Origin: Stenotrophomonas maltophilia
Lineage (GTDB): Bacteria > Pseudomonadota > Gammaproteobacteria > Xanthomonadales > Xanthomonadaceae
Length of the DNA stretch: 13,696 nucleotides
Direction: 5' to 3'
NCBI GenBank assembly: GCA_002387845.1
Contig: DGLB01000083.1
Location: 11,832-25,527, forward strand
In this document: one piece after another, positions 8,173-13,696 of the stretch
Layout: each line of letters begins with the position of its first letter
Position numbering within the stretch: the first letter of the stretch is position 1
The notes under the pieces: model-generated
Told to the model about the DNA's origin: nothing
The model's input: only the letters and a program-made list of their open reading frames with translations
Databases searched by the model: none
Position numbers and translations under genes: made by a program

Positions 8173-8229
8173 GCGCGGCTCGAGGGCAGGGCGGGTTGAC
8201 GTAGTTCACCGCGTTTGCGCCCGATTGTC

Positions 8230-9099
8230 ATGATGCGCCAGCACACGCGCCTGATCGGCTGGGTCGCCGCCGTCCTCACCATCACCGTGTTCTGCCTGCT
8301 CGGTCGCTGGCAGTGGCAGCGCATGGAGCAGAAGCAGGCGCTGCTGGACCAGCAGGTCCCCGCCCGCGCGCAGACCCTGGCCTTGGCCCCCGCGCTGTCC
8401 GCGCCGCCCCAGCTGCGTTGGGTGGAAGACCATGGACAGTTCCTGGCCGGCACCGTGCTGCTGGACAACCAGATGCGGGAAGGCCGCGCAGGCGTGAAGG
8501 TGTACCAGCCGTTCCGCAGCGACAGCGGTGCGGTGGTGCTGGTGGACCTGGGCTGGCTGCCGATGCCGCCGGATCGGACGCTGCCGGTCATCACGCCGCG
8601 CGAAGGGTCGGCCCAGCTGGCCGGTCTGCTGGCTCCGCCGCCCGCGCCGGGCCTGGCGGTCGGTCCGGCGATGACGGCCACCGGGCAGCCCGGCGTCTGG
8701 CTGGCCAGCCGGATGCCGCCGCAGGAGGTGGCGGCGGTGCTGAAGCTGGAGGCCGTGCTGCCTTATTCCGTGTTGCGGTTGGACCCGGCCTTGCCCGGTG
8801 GGTATGCCCGTGACCTGGAGCTGCTGCCAAACACCATGCCGCCCAGTCGTCACCTGGGCTATGCCGTGCAGTGGTTTGGGTTGGCTTTGACTGTGCTGGT
8901 GGTGGCGCTTGTGTTGGAGTGGCGTCGCCAACGGCAGCCGGGCAAGCCCGGCTCTACGGGCCATCATCCGCCGCCGGGCCATGGACCAACGCCGGGCCAA
9001 GACCCGCCGCCGGGCCATGAACCGCGGCCGGGCCATGAACCGACGCCGCGCCATGAACCGACGCCGCGCCATGAACCGTCGCTGCGCCATGACCCGTAG
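8230..9099 (+). CDS. SURF1 family oxidase assembly protein with a repeat-derived C-terminal tail
   Basis: SURF1 (Shy1) assists assembly of the heme a3 site in subunit I. From ATG 8230 the product has 289 residues: an N-terminal helix (8-25) followed by GRWQWQR (25-31, the family GxWQxxR motif), a periplasmic domain with LLDNQMREGRAGVKVYQPF (77-95) and LVDLGWLP (104-111), and a C-terminal helix with HLGYAVQWFGLAL (208-220). These define SURF1 clearly. The start is uncertain: ATG 8230, ATG 8233 and TTG 8215 are all in frame and none has a good ribosome site. The normal protein should end near residue 235. Here a GTAG-type palindrome and a minisatellite encode residues 235-289, a Pro/His-rich tail of hexapeptide repeats such as GHEPTP. 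The stop codon TAG lies in the head of a second palindrome. Confidence 0.93.
   Translation: MMRQHTRLIGWVAAVLTITVFCLLGRWQWQRMEQKQALLDQQVPARAQTLALAPALSAPPQLRWVEDHGQFLAGTVLLDNQMREGRAGVKVYQPFRSDSGAVVLVDLGWLPMPPDRTLPVITPREGSAQLAGLLAPPPAPGLAVGPAMTATGQPGVWLASRMPPQEVAAVLKLEAVLPYSVLRLDPALPGGYARDLELLPNTMPPSRHLGYAVQWFGLALTVLVVALVLEWRRQRQPGKPGSTGHHPPPGHGPTPGQDPPPGHEPRPGHEPTPRHEPTPRHEPSLRHDP
8933..8957 (-). repeat. SMAG-type REP palindrome (inverted copy) inside the SURF1 gene
   Basis: Read on the minus strand this is GTAG followed by the near-perfect hairpin AGCCGGGCTTGCCCGGCT. It matches the element at 9096-9120 in opposite orientation, with one mismatch over 25 bp. GTAG-headed palindromes of this form are abundant in Stenotrophomonas (SMAG repeats) and belong to the REP class that is mobilised by RAYT transposases; no such transposase is in the window. 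Here the element is translated in frame as part of SURF1 residues 235-243. Confidence 0.85.
8960..9095 (+). repeat. 18-bp minisatellite between two inverted REP palindromes
   Basis: Seven complete 18-bp units plus a 10-bp partial unit, with starts at 8960, 8978, 8996, 9014, 9032, 9050, 9068 and 9086. The consensus is GCCATGAACCGACGCCGC; units 5 and 6 are identical and the outer ones diverge. Because 18 is a multiple of three, the array keeps the SURF1 frame and encodes six-residue repeats of the form [G/R]-H-[E/D/G/H]-P-x-P. The number of units could vary between strains without breaking the frame. Confidence 0.9.
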
Positions 9100-9120
9100 A
9101 GCCGGGCTTGCCCGGCTGGC
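9096..9120 (+). repeat. SMAG-type REP palindrome that supplies the SURF1 stop codon
   Basis: GTAG (9096-9099) is followed by AGCCGGGCTTGCCCGGCT, a stem of 7-8 bp with a minimal loop. The TAG of the head is the SURF1 stop codon. With the inverted copy at 8933-8957 it forms a pair of facing elements (BIME-like). The hairpin could also act as an mRNA stability or termination element between SURF1 and the next gene; that role is inferred. Confidence 0.88.
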
Positions 9121-9165
9121 TCTTCGCGCCCACCCATCCGCCCTCAACATGCGAAAATCCCGCCC

Positions 9166-9741
9166 ATGAATGCCATCACCCCGGAACAGCTGAAAGCCCG
9201 CAACCGCGGCCGCTGGACCCTGGTCGCCCTGTTCGGCCTGTTCTTCGGGGCCGTGGCGCTGGCCGGGCTGCTGCGCTTCTCCGGCTGGGAACCCGCCGCC
9301 CACCGCAACACCGGGCAGATGATCGAACCGCACCTGGACGTGCGCGCGCTGCCGCCCACCTTGGCCAGCGGCCAGCCGTACCCGTGGAAGTCCGAGACCC
9401 AGGTCTGGCGCATCCTGGTCGCCCCGGCTCCCGGCTGCGCCGCCGAGTGCGTCACTTTGTCGCAGGACTTGGCCAAGGTGTGGCAGCTGTTCGGGCATAG
9501 GGCCGATAATGTCGAGATCCTGTGGCTGGGTACGCCGCCGGCCGAGGTCCAGGGCCTGCCCGCCCTGCGCGCGCTGCAGCCCCAGCCGGAGCTGCGCGCC
9601 GTGTTGCCGGGTGTGGACGATGCCGCCGGCACGCCTGTGTATGTGGTCGACCCGAACGGGTTCGTGCTCATGCGGTATGCGCCGGGATTCGAACTGGCCG
9701 GTCTGCGCAAGGACATGGCCACGCTGTTGAAACTGAAGTGA
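9166..9741 (+). CDS. Membrane-anchored Sco-like thioredoxin-fold protein with a CxxxC motif
   Basis: The 191-residue product has a cytoplasmic N-terminus, one helix (about 17-37) and a periplasmic domain. That domain resembles a thioredoxin fold: a strand VWRILVAPAPG leading into CAAEC (Cys91, Cys95), and near the end TPVYVVDPNGFVLMRY (156-171) followed by a helix LAGLRKDMATLLKL. This layout is like Sco proteins, which help build the CuA centre of subunit II. The distal histidine that Sco uses as third copper ligand, normally five residues before the Tyr of the YxxDP motif, is absent (Ala154). It is therefore probably a divergent oxidase-linked thiol protein; similar proteins lie between SURF1 and ctaA in Pseudomonas. 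No good ribosome site precedes the ATG. It ends 10 bp before ctaA. Confidence 0.8.
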   Translation: MNAITPEQLKARNRGRWTLVALFGLFFGAVALAGLLRFSGWEPAAHRNTGQMIEPHLDVRALPPTLASGQPYPWKSETQVWRILVAPAPGCAAECVTLSQDLAKVWQLFGHRADNVEILWLGTPPAEVQGLPALRALQPQPELRAVLPGVDDAAGTPVYVVDPNGFVLMRYAPGFELAGLRKDMATLLKLK

Positions 9742-9751
9742 GTTCCGTTTG

Positions 9752-10927
9752 ATGAACCCCACCGCGCGCCCGGCGCTGCACCGTAATTTCCACCGTCTGG
9801 CGTGGTTCGCCCTGATCATGACGGCCAGCACCATCATGTTCGGCTCGTTCGTGCGCCTGTCTGATGCCGGCCTGAGCTGCCCGGACTGGCCGACCTGCTA
9901 TGGGCGCGTGACCTGGCCGCAGCACGCCGCCGAAGTGGCCGACCATGTCGCCACCCAGATCCGCCCGCTGGAAACCCACAAGGCCTGGCGCGAGCAGGTG
10001 CACCGCTTCCTGGCCGGCGCGCTGGGCATCGAGATCCTCACCCTGGCCCTGCTGGCCACCCGCCGCCGCCGCTGGGGCAGCACCACCGTGGTCACCGCCT
10101 GTGTGCTGGTGGCTGCCGGCATTCCGCTGTACATGATGGGCCACCATGTGCCGGCCAGCATCATCGCCGTGCTCGGCGAGGTGATCCTGCTGATTGCCGC
10201 GTTGCGCTGGAACAACATCGACCTCTCACGCGCGGCCCTGCTCACGCTGGCGGTGGTGATCTTCCAGGCCCTGCTGGGCATGTGGACGGTCACCCTGCTG
10301 CTCAAACCGATCGTGGTCATGGGCCATCTGCTCGGCGGCATGCTGATGTTCGGCCTGCTGGTGTGGATGGCGTGGCGTGCCACGCACATGCCGATCACCC
10401 TGGTTGAAGCGCCCACCCTGAAGAACCTGCTGCGCGTGGGCGTGGCCGTGCTGGTCGTGCAGATCGCGCTCGGCGGCTGGGTCAGCGCCAACTACGCCGC
10501 GCTCGCCTGTGGCGGTGGCAGTGCCTCGCTGGACAACTTCCCGCGCTGCGTCAGCCAGTGGTGGCCGCCGCACAACTTCCAGGAAGGCTTCACCCTGTGG
10601 CGCGGCATCGGCGTGGATTACGAAGGCGGCGTGCTGGATGGTGCCTCGCGTATCGCCATCCAGATGGCGCACCGCCTGTTCGCGGTGATCGTTGCCGTGT
10701 ACCTGCTGTGGCTGTCGTTCCGTCTGTTCCGCCTGCCCAGCATGCGTGGCTGGGCCACCGCGCTCGGCGTGCTGGTGCTGCTGCAGATCACCCTCGGCAT
10801 TCTCAACGTCAAGCTGGCGCTGCCGCTGGAAGTGGCCGTCGCGCACAGCGGTGGCGCGGTGGCCTTGTTGTTCGTGCTGGTCACCCTGCTGGCGCGGATG
10901 CGTGCGCCGGAGAGCGCGTCACCATGA
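9752..10927 (+). CDS. ctaA: Heme A synthase (CtaA/Cox15)
   Basis: CtaA oxidises the C8 methyl group of heme O to a formyl group, giving heme A for the oxidase. The 391-residue membrane protein carries the four conserved histidines of the family: His84 (EQVHRFLAG), His192 (MGHLLGG), His307 (QMAHRLF) and His365 (VAHSGGA). FGSFVRLSDAGLSCPDWP (30-47) is the typical N-terminal signature, and GMWTVTLLLKP (176-186) is also conserved. Cys43/Cys49 and Cys253/Cys266 form cysteine pairs in periplasmic loops. The segment from about 110 to 156 contains additional hydrophobic sequence between the first histidine helix and FQALLGMW. ATG 9752 is preferred to an in-frame TTG at 9749, and GAAGTGAG about 10 bp upstream can serve as ribosome site. 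The stop overlaps the ctaB start by four bases. Confidence 0.95.
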   Translation: MNPTARPALHRNFHRLAWFALIMTASTIMFGSFVRLSDAGLSCPDWPTCYGRVTWPQHAAEVADHVATQIRPLETHKAWREQVHRFLAGALGIEILTLALLATRRRRWGSTTVVTACVLVAAGIPLYMMGHHVPASIIAVLGEVILLIAALRWNNIDLSRAALLTLAVVIFQALLGMWTVTLLLKPIVVMGHLLGGMLMFGLLVWMAWRATHMPITLVEAPTLKNLLRVGVAVLVVQIALGGWVSANYAALACGGGSASLDNFPRCVSQWWPPHNFQEGFTLWRGIGVDYEGGVLDGASRIAIQMAHRLFAVIVAVYLLWLSFRLFRLPSMRGWATALGVLVLLQITLGILNVKLALPLEVAVAHSGGAVALLFVLVTLLARMRAPESASP

Positions 10928-11811
10928 GCGTCCGCCAGTACTGGGATCTGACCAAGCCCAAAGTCGTGGCCCTGATCGTGTTCACCGCACTGGTGGGCAT
11001 GTTCCTGGCCATCCCCGGCTTGCCGACCGCGCAGCAGGCGCTGACCGGCGCACTCGGCTTCCTCGGCATCTGGCTGGCCGCCTCTGCCGCCGCCGCCATC
11101 AACCAGCTGCTGGACGCCCAGATCGACGCGCAGATGGCGCGCACCTCGTGGCGCCCGCTTGTGGTGGGCAAGGTCAAGCCGTGGCAGGTGCTGGTGTTTG
11201 CCAGCGTGCTGATCGTGCTGTCGATGGCGATCCTTGTTGCGTTCGTGAACGTCATCACCGCGGTGCTGACCTTCGCCTCGCTGATCGGCTACGCGGTCAT
11301 CTACACCGTGTACCTCAAGCGTGCCACCTCGCAGAACATCGTCATCGGTGGCCTCGCCGGGGCCACCCCGCCCATGCTCGGCTGGGCGGCCATCACCGGC
11401 ATGCAGGGTCCGATGGACTGGGTGTATGCCTCGCTGCTGGTGCTGATCATCTTCATCTGGACCCCGCCGCACTTCTGGGCACTGGCGATCTTCCGTCGCG
11501 AAGACTACGCCAAGGCCAAGATTCCGATGCTGCCGGTCACGCATGGCGTGGTGTACACCCGCAAGTCGATCCTGGTGTATTCAATCGCATTGGCGATTGT
11601 TGCGATCCTGCCCGTGGTCGTCGGCATGAGCGGTCTGTTCTACCTCGGCGGCGCGGTGGTGTTGAACGCGGTATTCGTCTGGTACGCCTGGCGCATGCTC
11701 AATCCGCCGGACGAGCTGTTCTCGATGAAGATGTTCGGTTACTCCATCGTCTACCTGATGGCGCTGTTCGCGTTCCTGATGGTCGATCATTGGATGTTGC
11801 CGTGGTTGTAA
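10924..11811 (+). CDS. ctaB: Protoheme IX farnesyltransferase (heme O synthase)
   Basis: CtaB (CyoE/Cox10) adds a farnesyl group to heme B to make heme O, the substrate of the preceding gene product. The 295-residue protein belongs to the UbiA prenyltransferase superfamily. The first Asp-rich motif reads NQLLDAQIDAQMARTSWRPL (60-79: Asn60, Asp64, Asp68), and YTVYLKRATSQNIVIGG (127-143) and WTPPHFWALAI (179-189) with EDYAKAKIPMLPV (193-205) are typical of the heme O branch. About eight to nine membrane helices are evident. ATG 10924 lies inside the ctaA stop (ATGA), so the two heme-modifying enzymes are translationally coupled. This is the last gene of the oxidase cluster. Confidence 0.97.
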   Translation: MSVRQYWDLTKPKVVALIVFTALVGMFLAIPGLPTAQQALTGALGFLGIWLAASAAAAINQLLDAQIDAQMARTSWRPLVVGKVKPWQVLVFASVLIVLSMAILVAFVNVITAVLTFASLIGYAVIYTVYLKRATSQNIVIGGLAGATPPMLGWAAITGMQGPMDWVYASLLVLIIFIWTPPHFWALAIFRREDYAKAKIPMLPVTHGVVYTRKSILVYSIALAIVAILPVVVGMSGLFYLGGAVVLNAVFVWYAWRMLNPPDELFSMKMFGYSIVYLMALFAFLMVDHWMLPWL

Positions 11812-11817
11812 TGGCGC

Positions 11818-11833
11818 GCCCGATGTATCGGGC
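11818..11833 (+). terminator. Short stem-loop after ctaB, possible weak terminator
   Basis: GCCCGA and TCGGGC pair around a TGTA loop, beginning 6 bp after the ctaB stop. The 6-bp stem is followed by TGTGTGG rather than a T-run, so intrinsic termination would be weak at best. It is the only stem-loop in the position expected for the end of the operon. Confidence 0.35.
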
Positions 11834-11892
11834 TGTGTGGTGTGCTAGCAATGCGCGCGATATGCGGGGCACGCGCGGTGTCCGGGATGCGC

Positions 11893-11928
11893 ATGGTGTG
11901 CACGGTGTGCATGGTGTGCATGGTGTGC
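11893..11928 (+). repeat. Four tandem copies of a 9-bp repeat
   Basis: ATGGTGTGC occurs four times head to tail (11893, 11902, 11911, 11920; the second copy has ACG in place of ATG). The array ends 3 bp before the 145-bp palindrome. No function is assigned; it may have arisen by slippage next to the palindrome. Confidence 0.85.
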
Positions 11929-11931
11929 TCT

Positions 11932-12076
11932 GGTAGGGTCGCACGCCAGTCGACTGCCGATAACGGTGCATCGTCCTGTAGGGCATGACCACTGAACGGA
12001 GACGTCAACCCGGCAAGGGCCATGCGTTAAAACGCCGATCACCGTTATCGGCAGGCGTCTGACGACCGCCTCTACC
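11932..12076. repeat. 145-bp imperfect palindrome, copy 1 (REP pair)
   Basis: The element begins GGTAG and ends CTACC. Its 37-bp end arms are inverted copies of each other, and each end carries a GTAG head followed by a small hairpin, so it looks like two REP units facing one another. It has the same length as the copies at 13173 and 13387 but differs at several sites. Notably the inner arms read GCCGATAACGGTG and CACCGTTATCGGC, where the other copies have a G/C pair in place of A/T. It lies in the 382-bp interval between ctaB and the next gene, which otherwise holds only short tandem repeats. Confidence 0.88.
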
Positions 12077-12092
12077 AATGCCATCATTGCCG

Positions 12093-12116
12093 CGTGCATC
12101 CGTGCATCCGTGCACC
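12093..12116 (+). repeat. Three tandem copies of an 8-bp repeat
   Basis: CGTGCATC, CGTGCATC and CGTGCACC follow each other directly, starting 17 bp after copy 1 of the 145-bp palindrome. The repeats lie upstream of the secreted-protein gene at 12194. No role can be assigned. Confidence 0.8.
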
Positions 12117-12193
12117 CCTACCTGCACTGGGGGCCCCTTGCATCCCTTCCGATCGCTACCATTGCTGTTCTGACCGACCAAGGAACGAACGGC

Positions 12194-13018
12194 ATGACCC
12201 GCAGACGCTGGATCGCAGCACTCCTCCTCGCACTCGCTTCCTTCTTCTCCCACGCCGCTCCACCGGACGCGTACCAGGACACCGCCGAACAGATCCGTAC
12301 CCACGCCGGTGACCATCGCCTGCTGGTGCTCGGTGAACTGCACGGCACCCGTGAAACCCCACTGCTGGTGCAGGCGTTGCTGACGGGCTACGCCGGGAAT
12401 GACATCCCCGTGCAGTTGGCACTGGAACTGCCGACCGAAGAGAACACCGCACTCGCCACTTACATGGCCTCAACCGGTGACGCGGCGGCCCGGAAGGCGC
12501 TGCGTACCTCGCCCTACTGGAAGGTCAAAGACCACCTCCACGACGGCCGTCGCAGCCAGGACATGCTCGACCTGATCGAGGCGGCACGCGCGCTGCGGGC
12601 GCAGGGCAGGGAGGTCTCGGTGGTCGGCTTCGATGCCAACCCCGCCGGAGAGCGCGCCTCTGGGGCACGCGACGCCGACATGGCCAAGACCCTGCGTGCG
12701 GGATTCCAGAAGTTGCCGGCGAACGGCCGAATGATCGTACTCACCGGCAACATGCACGGGAGTCGCGAGAACTACGGCATGATCGACTATCCGCCGGCCA
12801 CCGCACTTCTGACCGACCTGCCGCTCTACAACGTCCGCATCGAGGCACAGCGCGGTGAGTTCTGGGCATGCATGGGGTACCGGAAGTGCGGAACGCGCAA
12901 CCTGATCACCCGCGACGCCGCATCGCCGAGGGCCTACCGCAATCCCGATCGTGACTACGACCTATGGGTCTTCCTGCCGCGCTTCACCGTGGCCCGGCTG
13001 TTGGACGCGGGCAACTGA
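12194..13018 (+). CDS. Secreted or periplasmic protein with ChaN/Tiki-superfamily-like motifs
   Basis: The 274-residue product starts with a clear signal peptide (MTRRRWIAALLLALASFFSH, cleavage near AAPP). The mature domain shows a pattern like the ChaN (heme-binding uptake) / Tiki / erythromycin-esterase group: LLVLGELHGTRETP (43-56, Glu48, His50, Glu54), LALELP (75-80, Glu78), VVGFDAN (143-149, Asp147), RDADMAKTL (159-167) and LTGNMHGSR (183-191, His188). These acidic and histidine residues are where that superfamily places its active or metal-binding site. Cys226 and Cys232 could form a disulfide. No lipobox is seen, so it is not an obvious lipoprotein. AAGGA at 12180-12184 is well placed for the ATG at 12194, so a GTG at 12110 inside the 8-bp repeats is unlikely as start. 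Substrate and role are unknown. It stands alone, flanked by copies of the 145-bp palindrome. Confidence 0.7.
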   Translation: MTRRRWIAALLLALASFFSHAAPPDAYQDTAEQIRTHAGDHRLLVLGELHGTRETPLLVQALLTGYAGNDIPVQLALELPTEENTALATYMASTGDAAARKALRTSPYWKVKDHLHDGRRSQDMLDLIEAARALRAQGREVSVVGFDANPAGERASGARDADMAKTLRAGFQKLPANGRMIVLTGNMHGSRENYGMIDYPPATALLTDLPLYNVRIEAQRGEFWACMGYRKCGTRNLITRDAASPRAYRNPDRDYDLWVFLPRFTVARLLDAGN

Positions 13019-13034
13019 CAGCGCCATCTGCATT

Positions 13035-13075
13035 GGGGAATGACCACCGCGCCGTGCGCCGGCAATTCATTCCCC
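13035..13075 (+). terminator. Stem-loop downstream of the secreted-protein gene
   Basis: A perfect 9-bp stem pairs GGGGAATGA (13035-13043) with TCATTCCCC (13067-13075). The 23-base loop contains a second small stem (GCGC at 13049-13052 with GCGC at 13056-13059). It begins 16 bp after the stop. There is no T-run, so it may be a transcript-end stabiliser rather than an intrinsic terminator. Confidence 0.5.
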
Positions 13076-13172
13076 GGACGATGGTGACGCGTTCATCGAC
13101 GCGATCGTCTTGCGACCGTGCGTCCGTATGAATGCAGTTCTCCGGCAATTCTGCGCTCTGCTGAACCGCATG

Positions 13173-13317
13173 GGTAGGGTCGCACGACAGTCGACCGCCG
13201 ATAGCGGTGCACCGATCGAAAGGGCATGACCATTGAGCGGAGGCGTCCGCCCGGCAGGGGCCATGCGTCAAAGCGCCGATCACCGCTATCGGCAGGCGTC
13301 TGACGACCGCCTCTACC
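13173..13317. repeat. 145-bp imperfect palindrome, copy 2 (first unit of the 214-bp tandem array)
   Basis: It begins GGTAG and ends CTACC. The two 37-bp arms match at 29 of 37 positions when one is inverted. Each arm is a GTAG head plus a 5-bp hairpin with a 9-base loop (GGTCG/CGACC on the left, AGGCG/CGCCT on the right). It differs from copy 3 by about seven bases, all in the centre; the arms are identical. Confidence 0.9.
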
Positions 13318-13386
13318 AACGCACACCACGCGTGTGGCTGTGCATGCGAAAGCACATCCGGGCGAGGGCGGCGGCTGACCCGCTTT

Positions 13387-13531
13387 GGTAGGGTCGCACG
13401 ACAGTCGACCGCCGATAGCGGTGCGTCGTTCGATAGGGCATGACCATTGAACGGAGGCGTTCGCCCGGCAGGGTCCATGCGTCAAAGCGCCGATCACCGC
13501 TATCGGCAGGCGTCTGACGACCGCCTCTACC
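13387..13531. repeat. 145-bp imperfect palindrome, copy 3
   Basis: Same length and arms as copy 2. In the centre, GGGTCCATGC replaces GGGGCCATGC of copy 2, and an inner stem with GGGCATGACC remains possible in both. It is the second unit of the tandem array. Confidence 0.9.
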
Positions 13532-13600
13532 AACGCACACCACGCGTGTGGCCGTGCATGCGAAAGCACATCCGGGCGAGGGTTACGCTTCACCCGCTTT

Positions 13601-13696
13601 GGTAGGGTCGCACGACAGTCGACCGCCGATAGCGGTGCATCGTTCGATAGGGCATGACCGTTGAACGGAGGCAATCGCCCGGCAGGGTCCATGCGT
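13601..13696. repeat. 145-bp imperfect palindrome, copy 4 (incomplete at window end)
   Basis: The first 96 bases are present and match copy 3 closely, with a few central changes such as GGCAATCGCC in place of GGCGTTCGCC. The right arm lies beyond the window. Confidence 0.85.

Larger units (their letters stand above)
13173..13696. repeat. Tandem array with a 214-bp period, running off the window
   Basis: The 145-bp palindrome starts at 13173, 13387 and 13601, exactly 214 bp apart. A 69-bp spacer (13318-13386 and 13532-13600) is also repeated, with most differences in a short block near its end. The spacer contains CCACGCGTGTGG and an invariant GCATGCGAAAGCACATCC. The array fills almost all of the 678 bases after the last gene; the third unit is cut by the window edge at 13696, so the total copy number is unknown. 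Confidence 0.92.

Noticed and set aside
8206..9837. Minus-strand frame of 543 codons across SURF1 and the Sco-like gene, with RRRFMA-type repeats
   Set aside because: The repeats are the antisense reading of the 18-bp minisatellite; the rest is low-complexity shadow, and the plus strand carries recognisable families.
10558..10923. Upstream extension of ctaB
   Set aside because: The frame is open here, but this stretch lies within ctaA in another frame; the ATG at 10924 gives the standard CtaB N-terminus (MSVRQYWDLTKPKVV).
12110..12193. GTG start 28 codons upstream for the ChaN-like gene
   Set aside because: It lies in the 8-bp repeats and would bury the signal peptide; ATG 12194 has a good ribosome site and gives a clean signal peptide.
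12984..13692. Several minus-strand frames in the tandem array sharing VDCRATLP and GHALS segments
   Set aside because: The shared peptide arises only because the DNA repeats; the frames have no ribosome sites and differ in frame between units.
13173..13696. CRISPR array
   Set aside because: The period is 214 bp, the repeated unit is 145 bp, and the 69-bp spacers are also conserved; CRISPR spacers would be unique and shorter, and no cas gene is present.

Overview
The window is GC-rich chromosomal DNA from a gammaproteobacterium of the Xanthomonadales, most likely Stenotrophomonas or a close relative. The evidence is the gene content and order of the aa3-type cytochrome c oxidase locus, and short palindromic repeats with a GTAG head of the kind called SMAG in Stenotrophomonas. 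The genus is an inference. No rRNA, tRNA, CRISPR array, insertion sequence or prophage gene was seen.

Positions 1-3355 hold a strong GC-rich terminator and, on the minus strand, putA, a bifunctional proline dehydrogenase / P5C dehydrogenase without the N-terminal DNA-binding domain. A 359-bp divergent intergenic region (3356-3714) carries candidate promoters for putA and for the oxidase operon.

Positions 3715-11811 are a compact cytochrome c oxidase cluster on the plus strand: subunit II (ctaC), subunit I (ctaD), a 44-residue membrane protein, the CuB-insertion factor ctaG/cox11, subunit III (ctaE), SURF1, an Sco-like thioredoxin-fold membrane protein, heme A synthase (ctaA) and heme O synthase (ctaB). 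CtaB and CtaA make heme A, CtaG and probably the Sco-like protein serve metal or thiol handling, and SURF1 helps heme insertion into subunit I. So structural subunits and assembly factors lie together. One small two-helix membrane gene (DUF2909-like) lies inside the cluster in the opposite direction.

Positions 11812-13696 are an accessory, repeat-rich end. A secreted protein with ChaN/Tiki-like motifs (12194-13018) is flanked by four copies of a 145-bp imperfect palindrome. One copy lies upstream; three lie downstream in a tandem array with a 214-bp period that runs off the window.

The most notable observations concern repeats. First, the SURF1 reading frame has been extended by two inverted GTAG-headed palindromes with an 18-bp minisatellite between them, which encodes a hexapeptide-repeat tail; the GTAG head supplies the stop codon. 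Second, the 145-bp palindrome behaves as a pair of facing REP hairpins, and its arms differ only by loop changes and by paired, compensatory stem changes.
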